DNA from: an uncultured Lachnospiraceae bacterium
GTDB taxonomy: Bacteria; Bacillota; Clostridia; Lachnospirales; Lachnospiraceae
Direction of reading: 5' to 3'
Assembly: GCA_910586715.1 (NCBI GenBank)
Contig: CAJUJG010000069.1
Span: 1-11,820 of the forward strand
DNA length: 11,820 bases
Shown: one piece after another, positions 6,657-11,820 of the stretch
Layout: the number at the start of each line of letters is the position of its first letter
Numbering within the stretch: the stretch's first letter is position 1
The notes under the pieces: generated by a model
The model's database searches: none
Seen by the model: the letters and a program-made list of their open reading frames with translations, nothing else
What the model was told of the DNA's origin: nothing
Position numbers and translations under genes: made by a program

Positions 6657-6783
6657 AGTGCTCTTTCTTGCGAAATTGTTATGATAATAGGCTTTGTTGT
6701 GCAACGCTTTGTTTGAATACGCTTCATTTTTTATTTTAATCTTATCATGCCAGTAAAGTTCTTTCCATATTTAATTTCTTTTT

Positions 6784-6801
6784 AAAAAAAGCAAAAAAAG
6801 C
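6784..6801. repeat. Tandem 9-bp repeat
   Basis: AAAAAAAGC occurs twice head to tail in the AT-rich gap between the Fic remnant and the hairpin-rich repeat. It is small and of unknown meaning, possibly slippage. Confidence 0.5.
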
Positions 6802-6818
6802 AATTGAAAGAAACCTCC

Positions 6819-6987
6819 GTAACAGTTCAGCCTAGGACTTTGCACTTGCTGCAAATTATGGCTTACAAGCCACGTGAAACAGCGTAGTGGAAGAGATGCA
6901 TCAAGTCACGGCACGTGGCTTTGACACCACGAAGTGGTTTTGCATGGCTTGATGCTCGTAACAGGAAGCCGAAGGCTGAACTGTTAC
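6819..6987. repeat. MITE-like hairpin-rich element, copy 1 (169 bp)
   Basis: The element is bounded by a perfect 15-bp terminal inverted repeat, GTAACAGTTCAGCCT at 6819-6833 and AGGCTGAACTGTTAC at 6973-6987. It is flanked by AAACCTCC (6811-6818) and AACCCTCC (6988-6995), an 8-bp direct repeat with one mismatch, like a target duplication. Inside are several hairpins: TTTGCA/TGCAAA, GGCTT/AAGCC, AAGCCACGTG/CACGTGGCTT, GCATCAAG/CTTGATGC and ACCAC/GTGGT. It has no coding capacity. A related copy lies at 11482-11621. It is most simply a non-autonomous mobile element. Confidence 0.85.
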
Positions 6988-7015
6988 AACCCTCCAGTAA
7001 TTACCCAAAAACAAA

Positions 7016-7045
7016 TTGTAGTATGGACAGCGTTCATGCTATAAT
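7016..7045 (+). promoter_or_regulatory. Promoter of the acetyltransferase leader transcript
   Basis: TTGTAG (7016-7021) and a perfect TATAAT (7040-7045) are separated by 18 bases. Transcription would start near 7052, giving a leader of about 280 bases before the acetyltransferase. It sits 29 bases after the end of the hairpin-rich repeat. Confidence 0.75.
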
Positions 7046-7078
7046 GAAAAAAACCGCCGCTTTGAAAGGAGTCGTATT

Positions 7079-7156
7079 ATGGAAGAATTTTCGACATCTG
7101 GTTGGGATTTAATTGCTGTTCCGGCGCAGCAGTGGTTAGACGGAAACTTTGATTAA
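7079..7156 (+). CDS. 25-codon leader ORF upstream of the acetyltransferase
   Basis: ATG 7079 has a perfect AAAGGAG seven bases upstream and lies about 27 bases after the predicted transcription start, so it should be well translated. The peptide begins MEEFSTSGWDLIAVPAQQW and ends LDGNFD before TAA. Two readings are possible. It may be a regulatory leader peptide of the kind seen in front of ribosome-targeting resistance genes. Alternatively, it may be the head of a decayed gene, because the same frame continues after two TAA codons with protein-like sequence to 7255. Translation is likely; function is open. Confidence 0.55.
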   Translation: MEEFSTSGWDLIAVPAQQWLDGNFD

Positions 7157-7190
7157 GACAATTTATTTTAAGTAGACGGAGGAATTAACG

Positions 7191-7232
7191 GTGAAACGCT
7201 GCATTGTATTGACCGATATAGTCACGTATTAA
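7191..7232 (+). CDS. Possible 13-codon leader peptide
   Basis: GTG 7191 follows GGAGG (7178-7182) by eight bases, ideal spacing, and encodes MKRCIVLTDIVTY. It ends shortly before the first of two strong hairpins. A short, hydrophobic peptide with a good ribosome binding site just upstream of a hairpin pair fits translational or transcriptional attenuation. The same bases are also read in another frame as a continuation of the upstream ORF, so this could be chance. Confidence 0.35.
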   Translation: MKRCIVLTDIVTY

Positions 7233-7253
7233 CAAACAAAACATGGAGGATTT

Positions 7254-7280
7254 AAGGTTGAAAGAAAATCTTTCAACCTT
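7254..7280 (+). promoter_or_regulatory. Leader hairpin 1 (12-bp perfect stem)
   Basis: AAGGTTGAAAGA pairs with TCTTTCAACCTT across a three-base loop, a very stable and perfectly matched stem. It is preceded by CATGGAGG (7242-7249) and could also contain a nine-codon ORF from TTG 7258 to TGA 7287. It is followed by GATTTG, not a real T-run, so it is not a classical terminator. Confidence 0.75.
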
Positions 7281-7287
7281 GATTTGA

Positions 7288-7323
7288 GGGTCAAATGAAC
7301 ATGCAAGCATGTTCGCTTGACCC
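7288..7323 (+). promoter_or_regulatory. Leader hairpin 2 abutting the acetyltransferase ribosome binding site
   Basis: GGGTCAA pairs with TTGACCC, and inside it GAACATGC pairs with GCATGTTC around AA, with a 2x2 internal loop. The stem ends at 7323, directly before ATGGAGG, which holds the ribosome binding site of the acetyltransferase. CATGGAGG occurs both before hairpin 1 and here. The placement suggests control of translation initiation. Confidence 0.75.
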
Positions 7324-7335
7324 ATGGAGGCAAAA

Positions 7336-7965
7336 ATGGCTATATCGGAGAACAAACGGTATCCCCGGACAGGAGATACGCAAACAGTTTATTTAAAACA
7401 TGTAATAACGGGCACAGGTATTCAAGTCGGTGATTATACAATGTATAACGATTTTGTGCATGATCCGCAGGATTTTGAAAAAAATAATGTGCTCTATCAT
7501 TATCCGATTAACGGCGATCAGCTCAAAATCGGTAAATTCTGCTCTATCGCCTGTGGGGCAAAGTTCCTGTTTACCAGCGCAAACCATACGATGCGTTCCC
7601 TTTCGACCTATCCGTTTCCGATTTTTTTTGAAGAGTGGGGACTTGATGTCAAAAACATTACGCGTGCATGGGATAACAAGGGCGATATTGTAGTCGGCAA
7701 TGATGTTTGGATCGGCTTTGAGGCTGTTATTTTGTCCGGTGTTACCATTGGAGACGGGGCAATTATCGGTACGCATGCCGTGGTTACAAAAGATGTAGCG
7801 CCCTATACGGTAGTTGGGGGCGTTCCTGCAAAATTTATTCGAAAGCGGTTTTCAGACGAGGTGATTTTGGAACTATTGAAACTGCAATGGTGGAATTGGT
7901 CCGAAAGCAGAATAAAACAAAATATTGATGCAATTCAATCCGGCCGCATTGAAGACTTGAAATAG
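7336..7965 (+). CDS. Vat/CatB-type xenobiotic O-acetyltransferase
   Basis: This 209-residue left-handed beta-helix acetyltransferase is of the streptogramin A / type B chloramphenicol acetyltransferase family. It would transfer acetyl from acetyl-CoA to a hydroxyl of a small molecule in the cytoplasm. Motifs: VGDYTMYND (31-39), LKIGKFCSIACGAKF (63-77), the catalytic His84 in TSANHTM, the extended loop STYPFPIFFEEWG (90-102), hexapeptide turns IVVGNDVWIGFEAVILSG (118-135) and VTIGDGAIIGTHAVVTKD (136-153), APYTVVGGVPAKFIRKRF (155-172), and the C-terminal LQWWNW (183-188). ATG 7336 follows GGAGG by five bases; an upstream in-frame ATG at 7324 overlaps that site. N-terminal pattern and length resemble Vat more than CatB. 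The true substrate is unproven: many chromosomal relatives are not resistance genes. Confidence 0.88.
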   Translation: MAISENKRYPRTGDTQTVYLKHVITGTGIQVGDYTMYNDFVHDPQDFEKNNVLYHYPINGDQLKIGKFCSIACGAKFLFTSANHTMRSLSTYPFPIFFEEWGLDVKNITRAWDNKGDIVVGNDVWIGFEAVILSGVTIGDGAIIGTHAVVTKDVAPYTVVGGVPAKFIRKRFSDEVILELLKLQWWNWSESRIKQNIDAIQSGRIEDLK

Positions 7966-7970
7966 CTTGC

Positions 7971-7998
7971 AGTGTGGGGGAAATTTTTCTCCCACACT
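7971..7998 (+). terminator. Hairpin after the acetyltransferase, possible bidirectional terminator
   Basis: AGTGTGGG pairs with CCCACACT, with two further closing pairs and an A/T-rich loop, six bases after the acetyltransferase stop. The T-run lies in the loop rather than after the stem, so efficiency is uncertain. It also sits two bases past the stop of the convergent nuclease remnant. Confidence 0.6.
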
Positions 7999-7999
7999 A

Positions 8000-8269
8000 T
8001 TATTCAGAAACAACCCTGCATCGTTTTTTATAGCACGCAATGCCATACCGGTATATCGTTTTCATTCCGTCATCAAGCAGCCGTTCCTCATAATTTCTGT
8101 CCGCAATCTGATCCAATGCATTCTTGCATGCAGTATCAAACGCTGCATTTTCCGCATATTTCAGTTCTATCACAATACCGACTTCCGTATCCTGTGCCTC
8201 GACGAGAATGTCGCTGCCGCCGTCGATTAACAGTTCGATTTCGCTTTTGGTGATGGATTTCGTTTTGCT
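8000..8269 (-). pseudogene. C-terminal remnant of a PD-(D/E)XK nuclease/AAA-ATPase-type gene
   Basis: The minus strand reads an open frame of 89 codons ending at TAA 8002-8000. It contains GGSDILVEAQDTEVGIVIEL then KYAENAAFDTACKNALDQI, and ends IYRYGIACYKKRCRVV. This is the PD-(D/E)XK_9 domain found at the C-terminus of the many AAA-ATPase-like proteins of Clostridia and Bacteroidetes: D in GGSDILVE and E-x-K in IELKYAE form the core, followed by the QI..R.Y helix and the GI.C..K.C.V strand. There is no start codon and an in-frame TAG at 8272-8270, so the N-terminal ATPase part (about 400 residues in relatives) is gone. It is therefore a non-functional fragment. Confidence 0.85.
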
Positions 8270-8369
8270 CTATTTTATTGATTTATTGGCTCTATCCTGT
8301 AATTATCCGAATACATCTGCCCGTTCAAAAAATGTGTAAAAAAGGGAGCAATACGCGAAAAATCGGCAC

Positions 8370-8398
8370 TTATCAAATTCAATATATAATGGTATGAT
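8370..8398 (+). promoter_or_regulatory. Candidate promoter of the hemerythrin-response regulator gene
   Basis: TTATCA (8370-8375) and TATGAT (8393-8398) are 17 bases apart; an alternative TATAAT lies at 8385-8390. The resulting leader of about 110 bases contains an 8-bp hairpin GGTTTTTC/GAAAAACC (8407-8446) and a 20-codon ORF from 8417 with only a moderate ribosome binding site. No other feature was found between 8270 and 8515. Confidence 0.45.
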
Positions 8399-8515
8399 AC
8401 AAGAAGGGTTTTTCGGATGGCGAACACAAAATTGCAAAGAAAAACCGCCGCGCAGGGACATAAAAACATATATAATTGATGAAAACAAAAAGACAGTTAT
8501 CAGGAGGAACGTTAA

Positions 8516-9877
8516 ATGGGAAATCAATTGGTATGGAATAACCGATACAACCTTGGTGTAGATATTATTGACAAGGAACATAAAAAGCTATTCAGCATTC
8601 TTAATAAGCTGTTCGATTTTGGGCAGCAGAACGATAAGAGTCAATGGGTTTGCCAAGAAGCAGTGAAATATTTTAAAGATCATGCGGTTCAGCATTTTAT
8701 AGATGAAGAGGCGTATATGGCGTCCATTAATTATGCGGGAATCGATATGCATAGACGAATTCATAAAAACTTTCGGGAAACAACACTTCCGGCGCTTGAA
8801 AAGGAATTAAATGCGACCAACTATTCACAGAATGCGGTAAATCATTTCCTTGGTGTATGCGCAGGGTGGTTAATCGGGCATACGATGATAGAAGACTACG
8901 CGATTGTAAGCGGCGAAACCGTAAAGCAGTGGGAAAACCTTTTGCCGGATGAGGAACAGGCAGTGATGGGACAGGCAATCATCAGCAGACTTCATACGAT
9001 GTTTCAACTGAATCCTAAGCTTATCAGTAATTGCTATGGCGGCGAAAAGTTTGGCAACGGCATTTATTACCGTTTAATTTACATCACGCGGGAAAAAAAG
9101 AGATGGGAATTTATGCTGATTTTTGAGGAGCAGTTGATTGTCAGCACAATTGGCAATGTAATTGAAATGAAATCCGAATCCGTAAACGTGATGATTATGA
9201 ACGTAGCCCGGTATACGGCAAGGCAGCTTGTAGAGCATCTTAAAGAGCATTTTGCAGAATTGCACGACGCAAAAATAAAGGAAGAACAGCTGCTGACCTA
9301 TGAACAGTTTCAAAAAGTATTTGAGAAACACAGCCCGCAGTTCAGCTTGTTGTTTGATACCGGAAAAGGATATTTTTCATACTGTATGACAACGTCCGAT
9401 ATGGTTCCGAGTGAGGACGGTATTACGATTATTACAGAGAATGCAATGACAGCGGTTGAGAATTATCTGAAACAAAATAAGGCGGAAAGCATTGCTGCAA
9501 GTCAAAAAAAGAAAGTACTTATTGTAGATGATTCAGATTTTATGCTGGCGATGATGCAGAAGCTGTTGGAGAATGATTATGAAGTGCTGACGGCTACGTC
9601 CGGATTGTCCGCAATCCGAAGTATTACGCTTAACCGTCCGGATTTGGTTCTGTTGGATTATGAGATGCCTGTCTGCAAAGGAAATCAGGTTTTGGAAATG
9701 ATACGTTCCGAAGAAGATTTTGCAGATATTCCGATTATTTTTCTGACAAGCAAAGTAGATAGGGAAAGCGTAAAAAAGGTGATTGAGCTGAAACCAAACG
9801 GATATCTGTCGAAATCCCTTGCACCGGAATTGATAAAAAAAGAAGTGGATAATTTCTTTGAAAAGATAACAGTATAG
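8516..9877 (+). CDS. Bacteriohemerythrin / central CheX-like? domain / receiver fusion
   Basis: This 453-residue cytoplasmic protein starts at ATG 8516 behind AGGAGG. Residues 1-135 are a bacteriohemerythrin with all expected di-iron ligands: His22 (DKEH), His60 and Glu64 (HFIDEE), His79 and His83 (HRRIH), His122 and Asp127 (HTMIED). Such domains bind O2 reversibly and may react with NO. Residues 160-310 form an alpha/beta domain with a CheX-phosphatase feel (FMLIFEEQLIVSTIG, then FSLLFDTGKGYFSY), but the ExxN phosphatase motif is not evident. Residues 331-453 are a receiver: Asp338-Asp339 (VDDSD), phosphoacceptor Asp381 (LLDYEMP), Thr411 (FLTSK) and Lys433 (YLSKSL) are intact. No output DNA-binding domain exists, so it probably relays oxygen or redox state by protein contacts. 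No kinase gene is nearby. Confidence 0.9.
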   Translation: MGNQLVWNNRYNLGVDIIDKEHKKLFSILNKLFDFGQQNDKSQWVCQEAVKYFKDHAVQHFIDEEAYMASINYAGIDMHRRIHKNFRETTLPALEKELNATNYSQNAVNHFLGVCAGWLIGHTMIEDYAIVSGETVKQWENLLPDEEQAVMGQAIISRLHTMFQLNPKLISNCYGGEKFGNGIYYRLIYITREKKRWEFMLIFEEQLIVSTIGNVIEMKSESVNVMIMNVARYTARQLVEHLKEHFAELHDAKIKEEQLLTYEQFQKVFEKHSPQFSLLFDTGKGYFSYCMTTSDMVPSEDGITIITENAMTAVENYLKQNKAESIAASQKKKVLIVDDSDFMLAMMQKLLENDYEVLTATSGLSAIRSITLNRPDLVLLDYEMPVCKGNQVLEMIRSEEDFADIPIIFLTSKVDRESVKKVIELKPNGYLSKSLAPELIKKEVDNFFEKITV

Positions 9878-9887
9878 CAGTTTTATG

Positions 9888-9931
9888 GAGAACTCCCGTG
9901 ACAAAATTGAAGTCATGGAAGTTCTCTTTTT
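9888..9931 (+). terminator. Intrinsic terminator of the hemerythrin-response regulator gene
   Basis: GAGAACT pairs with AGTTCTC, then after a C-A mismatch an imperfect inner stem CCGTGAC/GTCATGG, followed by TTTTTA. It begins 10 bases after the stop codon. A standard Rho-independent terminator. Confidence 0.9.
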
Positions 9932-9939
9932 ATGCACAC

Positions 9940-9982
9940 GGGTACCCAAAGGAAATATGTCAGCATAGGCTGACGGGTGCCC
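9940..9982. other. Structured segment between two terminators
   Basis: GGGTACCC (9940-9947) pairs fully with GGGTGCCC (9975-9982, one G-U), enclosing a perfect 6-bp hairpin GTCAGC-ATAG-GCTGAC (9959-9974). The segment has higher GC than its surroundings and lies between terminators at 9888-9931 and 9990-10026. No promoter for it is visible. It could be a small RNA, a repeat unit, or a remnant. Confidence 0.4.
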
Positions 9983-9989
9983 GGCGCTA

Positions 9990-10026
9990 CGAGTAAGGGA
10001 AGATAAATCTTCTCTACTCGATTTTT
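9990..10026 (+). terminator. Second intrinsic terminator
   Basis: CGAGTA/TACTCG outside and GAAGAT/ATCTTC inside form a two-part stem around AA (9990-10020), followed by ATTTTTA. It faces the same way as the terminator 60 bases upstream, so something transcribed between them, or read-through insulation of the next gene, is the likely reason. Confidence 0.75.
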
Positions 10027-10113
10027 ATTATAGCGTTTGCAAGGGTTCTGTGGTAAACTTTTCTTTAGAGGCGAACTTTTAAATCTATTATAAAGGAAGA
10101 ATGGGCGTATAAA

Positions 10114-10485
10114 ATGAATATCTATCAGTTTTGGAACGATGTTTTGGCGCAAAATGCAGATGCCATCAGAAACTATTTTCACGAGAATGCTTATATCAAC
10201 TGGCATTGTACAAATGAGCATTTTACTGTGGAGGAATTTATTATTGCAAATTGTGAGTACCCGGGCGCTTGGGGCGGCGAAGTGGAACGGGTGGAAAAAA
10301 TAAACGATTTGATTGTGACTGTAACACATGTATTCTCACAAAATCGGGAGATGTCGTTTCATGTGACTTCCTTTATCATAACGGTTGATGATAAAATTGC
10401 GGCTATTGATGAATATTGGGCGGACGACGGAATTGCGCCCCAATGGAGACTGGATAAACATATTGGAACGGCAATTCATGTGTAA
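10114..10485 (+). CDS. NTF2/SnoaL-like small protein
   Basis: This 123-residue soluble protein has the pattern of the nuclear-transport-factor-2-like / SnoaL fold: an N-terminal helix (NIYQFWNDVLAQNADAIRNY), a short strand-turn (YINWHCTNEHFTVEEFIIAN), then a series of strands (VEKINDLIVTVTHVF, MSFHVTSFIIT) and the family's closing strand IAAIDEYWADDG. Members are enzymes or ligand-binding domains with very varied substrates, so no reaction can be assigned. AAAGGAAG lies rather far (about 14 bases) from ATG 10114, suggesting moderate translation. It stands alone after a terminator, and no consensus promoter is obvious in the AT-rich leader. Confidence 0.8.
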   Translation: MNIYQFWNDVLAQNADAIRNYFHENAYINWHCTNEHFTVEEFIIANCEYPGAWGGEVERVEKINDLIVTVTHVFSQNREMSFHVTSFIITVDDKIAAIDEYWADDGIAPQWRLDKHIGTAIHV

Positions 10486-10605
10486 ACTGCGTAACTTTAC
10501 AAAGGAATTTTTTTAGTCACGGAGCAGTCGGTAAATTTGTGCTTGCGCATTGTGAATGGAGTTCATGTTGCATTTGCAGACTTTGATAAGGATGGAGGGA
10601 TAAAT

Positions 10606-11418
10606 ATGGAAACAATTGTTGTTGTATTAAATTCAAGTAAAATGGAAAATCCGGATTTGGATATCCGGTATGTGCTGCCGGATATGCTGCAAAAGTACAC
10701 ACAAAATGAGATTTGTGATAACGGTTATGATTATATCACAAATGAGGAGCTTGGCATATGGCTTTCGGCAAAATCGGCAAAGGAAAGCTATGGGAAGGTA
10801 TTGGCGTTTTTGGAGGAGCACTTGGTATACTGTAATGATTTGACTGGAACGGTCAAAATTTACATATCTGATAAAGACGCGGCTGATTTGGAAGACTGTA
10901 CGCTTGTATATGACGGCAGCGAAAATCCGTCGGACGAAAAAACGCGCATGACAAACAGGGCGAAAAAAGCAGGGAATGTTATTTTGAAAATTGCCGCCCT
11001 ATTAACGGAAAACGACAACTCTGTGACAGATACGCTTGCGGCGGAGCTTTTTACGCTTTCGGATACGAACGCGCAATGGCAAAGCTGTGTCAGGCTGTTG
11101 ACGGAGCGGCATTATTTGTGTTATTGCAATAGCAATTTTGAGTTAAATGATTTTGGAGACCTGTTTGCTGAGACAGTGGGTGTTAAAGCAAACGGACTTT
11201 GCGTAGACAAGGCGGCGTTTAATGTGGAAGGCGATTTCTATGACTGGTGCGACGCATTAGACGAGCAGTGGAAGAACACGGGATTTTGCATGGCGATTTT
11301 TGATGCGGAGGACGATGATAATAATTTGATTTTTGCTTATAGGGCGGAATTATTGGCGGACCTGACGGATTTGGCAAAGGAAATCGGTGTGCGTATTATG
11401 GCTGTTGCAGAATATTAA
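10606..11418 (+). CDS. Hypothetical protein of 270 residues, possibly two domains
   Basis: I do not recognise this protein with confidence. ATG 10606 is chosen because GGAGGG lies about six bases upstream; the longer TTG start at 10537 has no such site. It is strongly acidic, cytoplasmic, and lacks signal or membrane segments. Residues 1-105 look like one alpha/beta unit (METIVVVLNSSKMENPDLD, then RYVLPDMLQKYT and GYDYITNEELGIWL), ending in a charged linker around 125-140. Residues 140-270 form a second unit with VRLLTERHYLCYC and FYDWCDALDEQWKNTGFCMA, reminiscent of DUF6630-like proteins. The makeup resembles polymorphic-toxin immunity proteins, but no toxin gene is present here, so this is only a guess. 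Confidence 0.75.
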   Translation: METIVVVLNSSKMENPDLDIRYVLPDMLQKYTQNEICDNGYDYITNEELGIWLSAKSAKESYGKVLAFLEEHLVYCNDLTGTVKIYISDKDAADLEDCTLVYDGSENPSDEKTRMTNRAKKAGNVILKIAALLTENDNSVTDTLAAELFTLSDTNAQWQSCVRLLTERHYLCYCNSNFELNDFGDLFAETVGVKANGLCVDKAAFNVEGDFYDWCDALDEQWKNTGFCMAIFDAEDDDNNLIFAYRAELLADLTDLAKEIGVRIMAVAEY

Positions 11419-11481
11419 TTTTTGAGGGCAGCTATTTGCAGGCAGTTTTTGTAGAAAATTCGTTGCTGATACTGTGTTAAA

Positions 11482-11621
11482 GTAACAGTTCAGCCTTATA
11501 GTATTCCGCGAGTAAAATCGCTCTGTGAGCGATTTTGCGAGTTGTGCAAGTGCCAAAATGCGACTTTGAAGCATTTTGTGTGCATCAGGCGTGACAGTGA
11601 AGCCGAAGGCTGAACTGTTAC
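11482..11621. repeat. MITE-like hairpin-rich element, copy 2 (140 bp)
   Basis: The same perfect 15-bp terminal inverted repeats as copy 1 lie at 11482-11496 and 11607-11621, and both copies share AAGCCGA just inside the right end. Flanks are GTGTTAAA (11474-11481) and GTATTAAA (11622-11629), again an 8-bp direct repeat with one mismatch at the third base. Internal hairpins differ from copy 1: AAAATCGCTC-TGT-GAGCGATTTT (11514-11536) and CAAAATGC/GCATTTTG (11554-11578). The ends are conserved while the middle has diverged, as in a non-autonomous element family. Confidence 0.85.
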
Positions 11622-11684
11622 GTATTAAATGGTTATGCTTCGGGAAGATTGGACAGTTTTGATAAATTGAAAGGAACCAAAAGA

Positions 11685-11795
11685 ATGCGTTTATTGAATA
11701 GTTCTAAAAACGAATTTGATGAAATGGAAGGAACTGCTTATTTTCCGTATTTTGACGAAAAAATTACTCCCTTTTCGGAATTGTGTACCCATTGA
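11685..11795 (+). CDS. Short ORF, possibly the 5' end of a frameshifted gene
   Basis: ATG 11685 has AAAGGAA eight bases upstream and encodes 36 residues beginning MRLLNSSKNEFDEMEGTAYF, followed by PYFDEKITPF, then TGA. The acidic, aromatic N-terminus looks like a real protein. The neighbouring +1 frame stays open to the window edge, so either a short gene or a gene broken by a frameshift near 11770-11790 is possible. The window ends before this can be decided. Family not recognised. Confidence 0.4.
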   Translation: MRLLNSSKNEFDEMEGTAYFPYFDEKITPFSELCTH

Positions 11796-11820
11796 AAATC
11801 GGACTATAAATATGCATTTG

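Noticed and set aside
6784..6801. CRISPR-like or larger tandem array
   Set aside because: There are only two 9-bp units with no spacers; no CRISPR array exists in the window.
6915..7112. 65-codon plus-strand ORF across the repeat and leader promoter
   Set aside because: It spans the right end of the hairpin repeat and the promoter and has no ribosome binding site.
8417..8479. 20-codon ORF ahead of the hemerythrin gene as leader peptide
   Set aside because: The ribosome binding site is only moderate and there is no hairpin at the hemerythrin start, which has a free AGGAGG.
10525..10560. Frame reading GKFVLAHCEW, similar to EFIIANCEY of the NTF2-like gene upstream
   Set aside because: The match is under ten residues, stops soon after and has no further similarity to a duplicated copy.

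Overview
The window looks like the chromosome of a low-to-mid GC Firmicute, most likely a gut Clostridium relative of the Lachnospiraceae type. This rests on strong AGGAGG-type ribosome binding sites, sigma-A promoters with near-consensus TATAAT boxes, and family composition: a PadR-controlled SEDS protein with a permease-prefix domain, XRE-membrane regulators, a Fic remnant, a PD-(D/E)XK (AAA-ATPase-type) remnant and a bacteriohemerythrin fusion. No species can be named from the sequence alone.

Layout. (1) 1-1623: the end of an integrated mobile element, with a tiny excisionase-like ORF, a hairpin, a complete tyrosine integrase and a junction region. (2) 1624-3361, minus strand: a padR-SEDS (RodA/FtsW-like) operon with a consensus promoter overlapped by a palindromic operator. 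(3) 3419-4471, minus: a nucleoside phosphorylase with its own promoter, followed by a decayed fragment of a small acidic protein. (4) 4556-6656, minus: an internally deleted Fic gene, a terminator, an XRE-membrane regulator with a downstream lipoprotein, a very small ORF, and a terminator. (5) 6819-7998, plus: a hairpin-rich repeat, then a promoter, a leader with small ORFs and two strong hairpins, and a Vat/CatB-type xenobiotic acetyltransferase. (6) 8000-8269, minus: the C-terminal remnant of a PD-(D/E)XK nuclease/AAA-ATPase-type gene. (7) 8370-10026, plus: a hemerythrin-response regulator fusion and two consecutive terminators enclosing a structured segment. (8) 10114-11820, plus: an NTF2-like small protein, an unrecognised 270-residue protein, a second copy of the hairpin-rich repeat, and a small or broken ORF at the edge.

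The most interesting points are the leader of the acetyltransferase, which looks built for attenuation or is a gene decayed into one; the two MITE-like elements that share perfect 15-bp terminal inverted repeats and have near-identical 8-bp flanks; the autoregulatory padR promoter in front of a SEDS protein; and the three-part hemerythrin/central domain/receiver protein. At least three genes are visibly broken (Fic, PD-(D/E)XK, the fragment after the phosphorylase), so this is an accessory region under turnover. Functional statements rest on reading translated motifs by eye; no database search was made.
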